Assembly (NCBI RefSeq): GCF_002575655.3 | Contig: NC_053038.3 | Coordinates: 205,642,730-205,706,729, forward strand | DNA from: Aegilops tauschii subsp. strangulata | Taxonomy: Eukaryota > Streptophyta > Magnoliopsida > Poales > Poaceae | Direction of reading: 5' to 3' | Length of the DNA: 64,000 bases | Shown: positions 11,089 to 21,700 of the stretch, in pieces | Numbering within the stretch: the stretch's first letter is position 1 | Layout: each line of letters begins with the position of its first letter | Position numbers and translations under genes: made by a program | The notes under the pieces: generated by a model | The model's database searches: none | Told to the model about the DNA's origin: nothing | The model's input: only the letters and a program-made list of their open reading frames with translations

Positions 11089-11875
11089 GGTCCTTTCACA
11101 AGGACATCTGCCGTGACAAAACCACGACACATGGCCAAAGGATTTTTCTTTTATCAAACTCGCCATTAGTTCAAAGACAAATTACTAAGTGCTCATGGCA
11201 CTAGTAGACTACAAAGTTTTTTGTCAAAAGATATTACAAGCCACAACTGGGCTTTTTTATCAAGTTTTTTACAGTAGCAGATTAAGCCGACAGAATTCAA
11301 GGCAGAGACCTGGCATATGGATCTTCCGGGCTAACATTTTCTTATTCCCCTTCAGCTCTAGTTGATTCCAGGTCAACATGCACCGGATCTTCAGGCTTCT
11401 CAACAGCCTTCTCCGTGTCAACTTCTTTGGTCTAGGGGCTTTTGGCCACCCACTCGATTGAAGACAAAGCCTCAAATACCATGTCTTCGTTGAGCACATC
11501 TGAAGTGTTAATATCTGAGGCAAAGGCTTTCTTATGTGGCGGGTTGAGATCGACGGGTTGGGCCGAGGAATGCTCATGAGCTTCCCGGCTTCAATATAAC
11601 CAAATTGGAACTATGATAGATCCATGTCGCCCGCAATCTTAGTCGCTGTTGGCCGGGTCCCATGCACATAGTGAAGATAGTCCGGCTCAGAAAATTCTGA
11701 GTCATCCACGTTCTGCTCAGGGAAACCATCAACAAGAAAAGTCGGCTGCATCTCAGGGTGATATGCCTTAGCCAGGGAGAGTGCACTCATGGGCCCCTGT
11801 CTACAAGCTGAGCTCTTCAACTCTTTGATCCATTCTGGCAAGATGGAAAATTCCTCTTCTCCATAATGTGATGAG
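11089..11875 (-). pseudogene. Element H antisense gene, C-terminal part
   Basis: On the minus strand the frame ending at 11,611 reads WIKELKSSACRQGPMSALSL and then FLVDGFPEQNVDDSEFSEPD. This resembles the C-terminal region of antisense genes in Tat-type elements. The tail continues in other frames to about 11,269 and is degenerate. The upstream part lies beyond element B, starting at 20,692. Element H would thus lie on the plus strand, with this gene antisense. Confidence 0.5.
11871..11875 (+). repeat. Target-site duplication of element B, left copy
   Basis: ATGAG immediately before the 5' LTR of element B, repeated exactly at 20,692-20,696 after the 3' LTR. Five-bp duplications are the rule for gypsy integrases. 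Confidence 0.9.
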
Positions 11876-12345
11876 TGAGGGAGTCCTGGATTAGGGGGTC
11901 CTCGGACAGCCGGACTATATACTTTAGCCGGACTGTTGGACTTTGAAGATACAAGATTAAAGACTTCGTCGCGTGTCCGGATGGGACTCCCCTTGGCGTG
12001 GAAGGCAAGCTTGGCAATACGGATATGTAGATCTCCTCCCTTGTAACCGACTCTGTGTAACCCTACCCCCCTCCGGTGTCTATATAAACTGGAGGGCTTA
12101 GTCCGTAGGACAACAACAATCATACCATAGGCTAGCTTCTATGGTTTAGCCTCTACGGTCTCGTGGTAGATCAACTCTTGTAATACTCACATCATCAAGA
12201 TCAATCAAGCAGGAAGTAGGGTATTACCTCCATCGAGAGGGCCCGAACCTGGGTAAACATCGTGTCCCCCGCCTCCTGGTACCATCCGCCTTAGACGCAC
12301 AGTTCGGGACCCCCTACCCGAGATCCGCCGGTTTTGACACCGACA
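11876..12345 (+). repeat. 5' LTR of element B
   Basis: It starts TGAGGGAGTCCTGGATTAGG and ends GACACCGACA. It has TATATAAA at 12,081-12,088 and the shared motif GCAGGAAGTAGGGTATTACC at 12,209-12,228. It matches the 3' LTR at 20,222-20,691 over its whole length without obvious indels. Confidence 0.95.
12081..12088 (+). promoter_or_regulatory. TATA box in the 5' LTR of element B
   Basis: TATATAAA about 205 bp into the LTR, conserved in the 3' LTR (20,427-20,434) and in the element A LTR (8,912-8,919). It is followed by a leader rich in CAACAACAATCATACC. It probably starts the genomic transcript. Confidence 0.65.
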
Positions 12346-12364
12346 TTGGTGCTTTCATTGAGAG
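12346..12364 (+). other. Primer-binding site of element B
   Basis: TTGGTGCTTTCATTGAGAG directly follows the LTR end. TGG near the start fits the CCA end of a tRNA. The precise tRNA is not assigned. Confidence 0.65.
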
Positions 12365-12389
12365 TTCCACTGTGCCATCACCATAAGGC

Positions 12390-14880
12390 TTGATGGCTCC
12401 TTTGATCATCGGCAACGATGCAATCCAGGGTGAGGTTTTCCTCCCCAGACAGATCTTCGTATTCGGCAGCTGCGTACTGCGGGCCAACTCGCTTGGCCAT
12501 CTAGAGCAGATCGAGAGCTACGCCCCTGGACATCAGGTCAGGTTTGGAAACTTGAACTATATTGCCGACATCTACGGAGACTTGATCTTCGACGGATTCG
12601 AGCCCATGTCAGGTGCGCCGCACAATCACGACGAGCATGACTTAACTCTGCCGTCGGACAGTGTTCGGGAGATCACACCTGCAACCACTCCGGCCCTCAG
12701 TCCGGAACAAATCGCACCATCTGAGGACGGGTGGATGGACCCCGCCACGGAGGCCGCACACTCAGTGGCGATAGAGCCGAATACTGACTTCACCTCCTAC
12801 GAGACCCGTGTTGCCGAACCGTTGGATTCGTCCCCGACCATGGGCTCCGAGCCGCCTGTGTCCGTACCTATCGAACCCAATTGGGCACCGATCATGGAGT
12901 TTACCTCCGCGCATATCTTCCAGCACTCGCCCTTTGGCGACGTGCTAAACTCGTTGAGGTCTCTCTCTCTCTGTCAGGAGACCCTTGGCCGAACTATGTC
13001 CGACTAGAATGGGATGCGGACGACGAAGAAATTCGCTCCCCACCCACCACCCACTTAGTAGCCACTGTCGACGATTTAACCGACATGCTCGATTTCGGCT
13101 CCGAAGACACCGACGGTATGGACGACGATGCAGGAGACGAACAGGAACCATCGCCCACAGGGTGCTGGACAGCCACTTCATCACATGATATATACATGGT
13201 GGATACACCCAAAGAAGACAATGATGAGGAACGGGAGGATGCAGCGAAGGATAACCCCCTCGAGAAGCAACCAAAGCGACGACGCAGACGCCGCTCCTAA
13301 TCCCGCCTCGGCAAAAACAGCGATAACAGCGCAAGAAAGAATGAGACCCCGGTCGACTCCAAAGCAACAGAGCAGGACGAGTCAGCGGACGGCGAACATA
13401 GTATGGAGCCACTGTCCGATCATGGCGACACCGAGGGTAGAAATCATCAACCTGTCTCCGGAGAGGAGAATAGCCCGGATGACGATATACATATCATCCC
13501 GGAAAGGAACTTGGAACAAGAGAACCTCCACAGAAGGCTTATTACCACCGCGAGGAGTCTTAAGAAGCAGAAACAAAGGCTTAAGGCCGGGCAAAATACA
13601 CTCATGAGTAGATGGAACAAAGTGCTGGACATTGCGGAAAAGTACGGTGGCAGTCGCCAAACAAAGAGTTACCCAAAGCGCAAGCTGCTGCCTGAATTCG
13701 ATGACGAGGCCTTAGAGCCTACACAGCCGAAAAATAAAATGGCCGATCAGTCGGATCGACCATCTCGTGGCCGCGATAGGGCGGCCAACGAGGCCGCACA
13801 TAAGTCAGCACACGATTCACGCGAGGACCTGCATCAAAAAGCCGGCATCACCAGATCCATCTACGGATCTAGGAAGCGCGCTCCAGCGCAGGATCAAAAC
13901 CAAACACTACAAACGTCAGAACGCCACGATAAATCCAAATATAGCGGCACCCCCTATGCTTCACCGATGAGGTACTGGATCACGAATTTCCAGAAGGATA
14001 CAAACCCGTGAACATAGAGGCGTACGACGGAACGACAGACCCTGGGGTCTAGACTGAGGACTTCATCCTCCATATCCATATGGCTCGCAGAGACGATCTC
14101 CACGCCATCAAATACTTGCCCCTCAAGTTGAAAGGACCAGCTCGGCACTGGCTGAAGAGCCTCCCCGAAAATTCAATTGGAAGTTGGGAGGAGCTTGAGG
14201 ATGCTTTTAGGGCCAACTTTCAAGAGACCTATGTCCGACCTCCGGACGCAGACGATTTAAGTCATATAATTTAACAGCCCAGAGAGTCAGCCCGAAAGCT
14301 TTGGAACAAATTACTCACTAAGAAGAATCAAATCATCGATTGCCCGGACGTCGAAGCCTTAGCAGCTTTCAAACATAGCGTCCCAGATGAATGGCTCGCC
14401 AGACACCTCGGCCAAGAAAAGCCAAGGACAATGGCAGCCCTAACAAGCCTCATGACCCGCTTTTGCACGGGCGAAGATAGCTGGCTGGCCCGTAGTAGCA
14501 CCAGCGACCAGGCACATCTGAAGTCGGGGATGGCAATGGAAAACCACGACGCATTAAAAGCAAGCGTCGAAATAACGAAGACAGCCCAGACAACACGGCG
14601 GTAAACACCGGATTTAGGGGCTCTCGACCCGGTCAGCGGGAAAAAGCCTTTCAAAGGCAACAGAGATGGACCGTCCAGCCTAAACAAGATTCTAGACAAA
14701 TTATGTCAGATCCATGGCACCTCCGATAAACCTGCAAATCAAACCCACAGAGAATGCTGGGTCTTCAAGCAGGCCGGCAAGTTAAACGCCGAACACAAGG
14801 GGAGGGAGACACCAAGTGAAGACGAGGATGAGCCTCGCCAGCAAAGCACTGGGGGACAGAAAAATTCCCACCAGAGGTCA
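12390..14880 (+). pseudogene. gag of element B (several frameshifts and stops)
   Basis: The structural protein region. The first frame (12,390-13,007) starts 45 bp after the primer site. An acidic, Arg-rich middle part follows (about 13,000-14,011, two frames). The capsid-like domain is at about 14,020-14,560, with FILHIHMARRDDLHAIKYL, then LKLKGPARHWLKSLP and SWEELEDAFRANF. Cys and His residues at about 14,700-14,770 (LCQIHG and HRECWVFK) look like a zinc-binding knuckle. Stops at about 14,050 and 14,272 break the capsid part. The protein is decayed but nearly complete in length. Confidence 0.8.
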
Positions 14881-14885
14881 AAACA

Positions 14886-15488
14886 GTGAACATGATTCAC
14901 GTAACAAAAAGAAGGAGCAAACATGCACTCCAAGACATATGCGCCGTAGAGCCCGTCACCCCTAAGTTCAACCCTTGGTCGACCTGCCCGATCACTTTTG
15001 ATCGCAGGGATCACCTGACGAGTATCTGGCACGGAGGACTAGCTGCCTTGGTGCTAGACCCAATTATCGACGGATACCATCTCACCCAAGTCCTCATGGA
15101 CGGCGGTAGTAGTCTTAATCTGATATATCAGGACACAGTCCGCAAAATGGGGATAGACCCGACAAGAATCAGCCAAAGCAATACTACCTTTAAAGGAGTA
15201 ATACCAGACCCAGATGCCCGCTGTACGGGCTCTCTAGTACTAGAGGTTGTATTTGGTTCTCCCGACAACTTCCAAAGTGAAAAGTTAACCTTCGATATCG
15301 CTCCATTCCGAAGCGGCTATCAAGCACTACTCGGAAGAACAACTTTCGCTCATTTTAATGCAGTCCTGCATTACGCCTCTCTTAAGCTTAAGATGCCCGG
15401 TCCATGTGGCATCATCACAGTTAGCGGAAATGTTGAGCGTTCCTTACGCGCGGAAGAAGGTGTGGTGGCTTTAGCAGCCGAACACTAA
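14886..15488 (+). pseudogene. Aspartic protease of element B
   Basis: A 200-codon open frame with LMDGGSSLNLIYQDTVRKMG (active-site Asp at 15,099; DGGS where D-S/T-G is usual). YQALLGRTTFAHFNAVLHY and LKMPGPCGIITVSGN further along are typical of gypsy protease followed by the start of the polymerase linker. The enzyme would cut the Gag-Pol polyprotein. The frame ends in a stop at 15,488 and no polymerase follows. The listed Met is just the first in the open stretch. Confidence 0.8.
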
Positions 15489-16687
15489 ACGGCCTCTCCA
15501 ACCAGAATAAATGATCGGTCGTCAAGACCGCGGACACGGCTAGACGAGTTCGGCGCATCACTAGTTGTAACAGCTTAGATAAACCTGAGATTGGTTTGAC
15601 GGATATACCCCTATAGGCGGTACCATGGGCTTCCCGCATGTAAAAAGGACTACAGTTCGGCTCGACCTTACTCATCTTGAATTTTAATGGTTTATTGAGA
15701 ATAACCAATTTTCTGCACGACAACTTTCACCTAATTTCTTCCCTTCTACAGATGATAATCGTGCTACACCCTTCCAGGATACGGCACAACGGAGACACGG
15801 GCGCAAACGTGCAGCAGGGCCTCGCTCAAAGGTTTCTTTTTAGATTAAGACCCTGTGTAAACCTTTTTTACTGTCTCTTGTTGCTTCACATCCTCCGGAT
15901 ACTCAGTATAACCGAGAGGGATGCTGACGTTATTGGCATTTTGCCACGTCAGAATAATGCACGTACCTGGACACTCGGGGTTCATTACCAAGGGCGTTAC
16001 TCAGTCCGGTATATGTTATAAAGATCGAACACCTTAGGGTGTGTTCGGCGTCGCGAGTTTGGCCTTATATGCATCAGCTCTGAATCATGTCTTTGGTCAA
16101 ATGTTGGGTTTGCCCGGCTCCCGCATTTTGCTACCTTACGTTCCGCTCAATCGGCTAAGGTGGCACTGGGAGAACTACTGCGATTGTGCACTGGTTCATC
16201 CGGATGAGCACCTCAGTAGAGAAAACCGAAAACTGACTGTCATGATAAAGCGCGAGACTGGTCAACCACTCGATGACTTAGCGGAATCTTCGGGATTCCT
16301 CCGCATTAACGAAGGGATGGTTTTCCCGGTCATGTACGTACGCACCCCGTACCCGGATGAGCGCGGAAGTACCAGGGGCTATATAGTAGCCCCACTGTCA
16401 AACTCCTATGGTTAAGTGAAAGTGTTAAAGCAATATAGTCCGATTGCCTCGTTCGCCGTGCTATCACCTCCTTAATGGACCAAGACGTTGGATCAAGTGT
16501 GAACACGCGCTTTTGCGAACACCCCCGCATTATGTGCGTGGGGGCTGAAGCCGACGACTGCAAACTTTTAGGTTATATACATATATACATAAACGGCCGC
16601 AAAGGAGGCACCATAATACTTTCAGGCAAAAGTATAAACACAACCTTTATAATTCAAATAGCATTGTTATTACAATCTAAACACATG
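15489..16687. other. Non-coding stretch where pol should be in element B
   Basis: About 1.2 kb with no polymerase or integrase motif in any frame. It begins right after protease and runs to the end of the antisense gene. Parts such as CACATCCTCCGGATACTCAG and GGGGGCTGAAGCCGACGACT resemble the spacer type found downstream of pol in element A. A deletion of the whole reverse transcriptase to integrase block explains this best. Confidence 0.7.
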
Positions 16688-18291
16688 TCACTCGAACATG
16701 ACACTCTTCGAGCACCGAGCCTCTATTAAACGAGCACCTTCCAGGACTTCTTCAAAATAGTGCTCGGCAGAAACCTGGCCTACGGCCGGATTCTGGGTTG
16801 CAATCGTGGTGGCCTCCATCTCCGCCCAGTATGTCTTGACACAGGCAAGAGCCATCCGCGCACCCTCTATGCATGCTGACCTCTTTGCAGCGTCAATATG
16901 CGGCACAACACCAAGGAATTGTTGCACAAGACCAAAATAACTATTCGGCCTTGGTCCTTCCGGCCAGAGACGATCCACGACAGACCTCAGGGCAAGCCCG
17001 GACAACCTATGGAGCTCGGCCCACACGGCCATTTGCTCATTTAACAGCAGCGGACGCGCTGGAGCATGGAACTGCGACGAGAACAACTTTTCCACTTCGG
17101 GATCTTTTTGATCTTCGAAAAACTTGGTCGCATCTGCAGCACTCGCTGCCAAATCCAGGCACGCGTCCGCAGAACTCCATAATTGATCCAGAAGGGCATA
17201 CTTAGGATCTCCGAACTTCGTCCGCAACAAAAAGGGCTTCCCAGCCGTGATATTTCCGGTTTGACGTAGCTCCTCCTTCGCTGCTCTGATTTTAGAGCGG
17301 GTTTCCTTAGCTGCTACCATGGCTTTCTCCAGGTCCGCCGTCTTCGTTTGACTTTCCCTTTCGAGAAGCTCATAACGGTCGACGGCATCTTTCAGCTCAA
17401 CAGCCATCTTGGCTATTTTCTCTTTGCTCTCGCAATGCGCAGCCTGTTCGGCTCTTAACTCTTCGATCGCCTTTAGGGCGGCCGGATCACTCCTCCTGGC
17501 TTGTTCCTTGGCTCGGGCAAGTTCCGCCCGAAGGGTCTCCACGGCGGCAGCTCCATCTACAGTCACAGCATATTATAGATACTAGCATTATGCTCCTCTT
17601 AATATATGTTGACCATCGGAGAATACATACCCTGTGCCTCGTCAAGCTGCCTGTTTACAAGCACGATGTCGGCATTTGCCGCATCAAGTTGCCGCTTCAG
17701 TTCGGCAAACTCACCAGTCCGGCTAGCCACCGGACCTCCCGCCACCTGCACATGAAGGCGGCATGATTATTACCTGGGACTATGATCCTCTGTTTGCCGC
17801 CTTTTTCGATAGCAACTAGAGTCTCAGGGGCTACTATCTACATAGGGCACACCTGGCGTGTGCGGTACCATCAAAAATATACATATTACTTTGCGTACCT
17901 CAAAGCCTCTCAGCAGGCTCATAAAAGCTTCATGCAACCCGCTTTCGGCGGATGAAATCTTCTCAACCACCATACCCATTAACGTACGGTGTGCTCCTGA
18001 GATAGACGCTTGCTCCAGAAGATTCTGCAGTAAGTCTGGTCGCGCACCGGACAATTCCGGACTCTTTTTGTTGCTCCCCTTAGGAGCCAAATACTCCGGA
18101 CTCCGGGTGGCCGAAGGGTTACCTTCCGGCCTTGGCGGATCAGGAGAAACCCTTCGTGACGACACCTCAAGGTCGCCCGCCTCATGAGGCGGGGAGGCAT
18201 GGGGAGGAGTTTCGCTCTCCATCATCTCCGGAAGAAGATCCCCCGAAGACGAACTCTGGCGAGAAGGGCTACGATCCGAACTACATGACAT
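16688..18291 (-). pseudogene. Element B antisense gene, 3' exons (coiled-coil part)
   Basis: Minus-strand coding that looks spliced. Exon 18,291-17,899 is Ser/Pro-rich, then EKISSAESGLHEAFMSLLRG. It ends at GAG|GTACGC, and a CAG acceptor lies at 17,746-17,748. Exon 17,745-17,631 ends at GG|GTATGT, with acceptor CTGTAG at 17,558-17,563. Exon 17,557-16,688 encodes a long coiled coil (ETLRAELARAKEQARRSDPA onwards) and a globular end with SACIEGARMALACVKTYWAE. The two introns would be 153 and 73 bp. The gene product is of unknown role. The last exon has no stop for about 290 codons. Confidence 0.65.
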
Positions 18292-18649
18292 ACGTATCGG
18301 TTATTGTCATCGGAAATAAAGTAGGGTATGTTTACTATAAAGTACTCTTGTCTACTTATAGCTCGGTGGGGGGCTGATCCCCTTGCGGGCACTGTGCGGT
18401 AAGGATACCCTGCGGGGTAGGACCCTCTGGCGAAGATTTCTTCCCTCGTTTGGAAACCATTGTTTCCAAGTCTTCAAAGGCGGTCCTATTCCTTCCCTGG
18501 GGAGAGGGAATCTTAGATTCTTCTCCCCGGTTACCCTCCTTCGCGGAGGCACTAATTCCCCCGGTCTGGATGAATAATGAGCGAGGCCCGCTTTCAGCTT
18601 CTTTATTCCCCCCTTTATCTTCCCCTGAGGGCGCTTGATAAGGTGCGAG

Positions 18650-19676
18650 CTAAAGCATTCTGGCCAGTACTGGATCTGTTGAGCCTTCGGGAAGGGGGGT
18701 CGAACACCTGATCATCTTCGCCTTTTTTACCCAGTCCTGGTCAAAGAGCGACTTTTCAGAATGATGTTGTGATAAATAGACAGCATGTTCGGCCGAAGAA
18801 CTACTTACTTGGGTATCTGGACGATTGCAGCTCAGACCCGCATCCTCGGTGGTGTCCGGACACTTTATTTTTGATATGAAGAACAATCTGTACATCTCTT
18901 CGAGCGTCACGCTGAAGAAGTGCTGAATAGCTCGCGGTCCTTCCGGGTTGAACTCCCAGATACGGAGAGGTCGACGTTTGCAAGGCAGGACTCGACGAGC
19001 TAGCATGACTTGCATTACCGTGACCAGGCTGACATCTCTCTCGAGGAGATCTCGGATGCGACTCTGCAATATCGGCACATCATTTACTGGCCCCTAGTCC
19101 AGCCCCTTGTTGATCCAAGACGTCAGTTGTGGCGAGGGGGCGAGCGGAAGGGGGGGCGGCTACCCACTTAGTACCTCGGGGAGCTGTGATGTAAAACCAC
19201 TCCCGTTGCCATAAGCCGGACACCTCCGGGAAGGAACCCTTTGGCCATGGAACATCGGCGCCTTTGCTTATTACGGCACCTCCGCATTCTGCGTGTCGCC
19301 CATTAATCATCTTCGGCTTCACATTAAAGGTCTTGAGCCATAAGCCGAAGTGTGGGGTGACGTGGAGGAAGGCCTCACACACGACGATGAACGACGAGAT
19401 GTGAAGTATGGAATCCGGGGCCAGATCATGGAAATCGAGCCCGTAATAAAACATGAGCCCTCTAACAAAGGGATCTAGACTAAAGCCTAGCCCTCGGAGA
19501 AAGTGGGAGACAAATACGACACTCTCGTTGGGCTCGGGAGTGGGGATGACCTGCCCTCGAGCAGGTAGCCTGTGCGAGATTTCAGCGGTCAGATACCTGG
19601 CTTCTCTTAGCTTCTTGATGTCCTCCTCTGTAACGGAGGAGGGCATCCACCGACCTTGAAGGTTGGATCCGGACAT
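18650..19676 (-). pseudogene. Element B antisense gene, N-terminal domain (Transposase_28-like)
   Basis: Minus-strand frame starting MSGSNLQGRWMPSSVTEED. VVFVSHFLRGLGFSLDPFV and LDFHDLAPDSILHISSFIVV follow, the plant 'putative gypsy type transposon' domain also seen in element A. After one frame change near 19,080 it continues as SRIRDLLERDVSLVTVMQVM and RPLRIWEFNPEGPRAIQHFF to 18,650. With the exons at 16,688-18,291 it would form one gene antisense to the element. No enzymatic motif is visible. Confidence 0.65.
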
Positions 19677-20221
19677 GATTGAAGGTCAGAAACGCCTAGC
19701 CTGAGCCTTGGGTGTTGGAACTCAGGGTGGGGGAAGGATTCGATTGAGCGCGAGAAGAAAAGGATAGGCCTTGGCCCCTTTATAAAGAGGGTGAATATCA
19801 AGCGTCCTCCGCGTGGCCGTTTGGAACTTGCCTAAAATCGAGGAGTCATACCAACAGGCACGATTGGGTTACCCATACCCATATTGATGAGAATCCCGTG
19901 ATAAGGGGGACACGATCTCTCCTTCGACAAGACGTGCCAATAAAACCGCCTCGTGAAACGTGTAGTGGCAGGCGGGGAGAAACGGCTCGGATAATGACCA
20001 GACCGTGGTGTGATGTCACGTTATGAAAAGTTGTCAGCAGATTAGATTTGTGGAAATATTATTCTCTCTACGGTGGTATGTGGAATTTGTTTTGCAGAGC
20101 CGGACACTATCCTTGTGTTCAAAATCTTTCATGGAGTATTCGGAGGAGGAACCCGCCTTGCAATGCCGAAGACAATCTGCGCGCCGGACTCGTCGTCATT
20201 GAAGCCTGGTTCAGGGGCTAA
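19677..20221. other. Non-coding segment before the 3' LTR of element B
   Basis: It lies upstream of the antisense start and upstream of the 3' LTR. It probably contains the antisense promoter and the plus-strand priming site. The last 90 bp are nearly the same as the matching segment of element A (8,615-8,707). Confidence 0.5.
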
Positions 20222-20691
20222 TGAGGGAGTCCTGGATTAGGGGGTCCTCAGACAGCCGGACTATATACTTTAACCGGACTGTTGGACTATGAAGATACAA
20301 GATTGAAGACTTCGTCCCGTGTCCGGATGGAACTCTCCTTGGCGTGGAAGGCAAGCTTGGCAATATGGATATGTAGATCTCCTCCCTTGTAACGGACTCT
20401 GTGTAACCCTAGCCCCCTCCGGTGTCTATATAAACCGGAGGGCTTAGTCCATAGGACAACAACAATCATACCATAGGCTAGCTTCTATGGTTTAGCCTCT
20501 ACGATCTCGTGGTAGATCAACTCTTGTAATACTCATATCATCAAGATCAATCAAGCAGGAAGTAGGGTATTACCTCCATCGAGAGGGCCCGAACCTGGGT
20601 AAACATCGTGTCCCCCGCCTCCTGTTACCGTCCGCCTTAGACGCACAGTTCGGGACCCCCTACCCGAGATCCGCCGGTTTTGACACCGACA
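20222..20691 (+). repeat. 3' LTR of element B
   Basis: A 470-bp match to the 5' LTR, ending GACACCGACA at 20,691. TATATAAA lies at 20,427-20,434 and the shared motif at 20,555-20,574. Confidence 0.95.
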
Positions 20692-20696
20692 ATGAG
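20692..20696 (+). repeat. Target-site duplication of element B, right copy
   Basis: ATGAG, identical to 11,871-11,875. Confidence 0.9.
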
Positions 20697-21199
20697 GTGG
20701 AGCTTTTGTATTCTTCACTGCCGTTATGCGATGTGCTCCACCTACATAAAGTTCTTTCATAAACTTGTAGATGGCTTGCATTTTCACCAAAGGGAGCCCC
20801 ATCACATTATGATTTCTTGTACCTGTAAATACAAATGATAAACATCAGTAACCCGGATTTATTTGGTGAGTTCATAACAAGAAGAAGTTCACTTAGAAAA
20901 GATGGCTATACATGTCTACTCAATATGGCCTTTTACAATCTGCAGTTCTTCAGCCACGGACTCAAGCTTTGACTCAGCCTCCTCAACACACTTCGGCAAG
21001 GTGTCTTACTCTTCGCCAAATGCAGTTTTTGGCTTCTCTAGTTTGTCGGTGCAGCTGATCACAGATTCCTTGAAGTCAGAGGACAACTTTTCAGCCTTTT
21101 CTCGTCACTCCTTCTCTGGCAACACCTGTTTCTACAACCCGGACATCCGTGACTCGGCTTGATTCAACATCTCCTAAATAAATATTTACAAGTTACATG

Positions 21200-21700
21200 C
21201 ATTATTGGAAGTCCCAAGTCGCCACAGGCACACGGCCTGGCACTTGGGGGCTATAGTGGATTTGATTTTATTCTACAAAGAAGGGCAATCACCAGTATAA
21301 TCCCTGAGTCGCCACACGCAGGCAACCCGACACTTGGGGGCTACATTGTTCTAATCTATACTACAATGAGTGTGAAATTACATGTCACTTCAAGCACACA
21401 ACACGACACATGGGGGCTAATGCATTGTCATTTTAACTAGTTTCATTGAGGACCCGACCCATCAATAATGATGAGTTGGCCCTTTGTGGCTACCATTTGC
21501 TCCTGTCAAAGTTCAAAGTACAAAAACACAAGCCCCAACTCACTATTTTAATAGTGACCCGGTGCTTGGGTGTTACTTCTGAATATCGTGGTATAAACCC
21601 AGATTTGTTTAGAAGTTCTAATTCAAGCAAGTATCGAGAAAATCACTACTTTCTTCACATAATACTTGGAGGCTACATATTAATACATAAGAGAGGGAGC
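21200..21700 (+). repeat. Degenerate repeats with CACTTGGGGGCTA core
   Basis: Units such as AGTCGCCACACGCAGGCAAC followed by ACACTTGGGGGCTACA recur at about 21,212, 21,306 and 21,393. Weaker copies occur near 21,550 and 21,665. Spacing between the clear units is about 90 bp. They lie in the non-coding part of element H. Confidence 0.5.

Larger units (their letters stand above)
11876..20691 (+). mobile_element. Element B: internally reduced, non-autonomous Tat-type gypsy (Fatima-like)
   Basis: A structurally bounded element of 8,816 bp with two 470-bp LTRs, a primer site, gag, protease, a long antisense gene and a perfect 5-bp duplication. Reverse transcriptase, RNase H and integrase are absent: only about 1.2 kb of non-coding DNA lie between protease and the antisense gene. 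By eye the two LTRs differ at about 16 places. With the often used grass rate of 1.3e-8 per site and year this suggests insertion roughly one million years ago. The LTR resembles wheat Fatima. Confidence 0.9.

Noticed and set aside
12945..13412. Minus-strand frames opposite the element B gag
   Set aside because: They run against a recognisable gag with matching protein motifs and are explained by GC-rich codon shadows.
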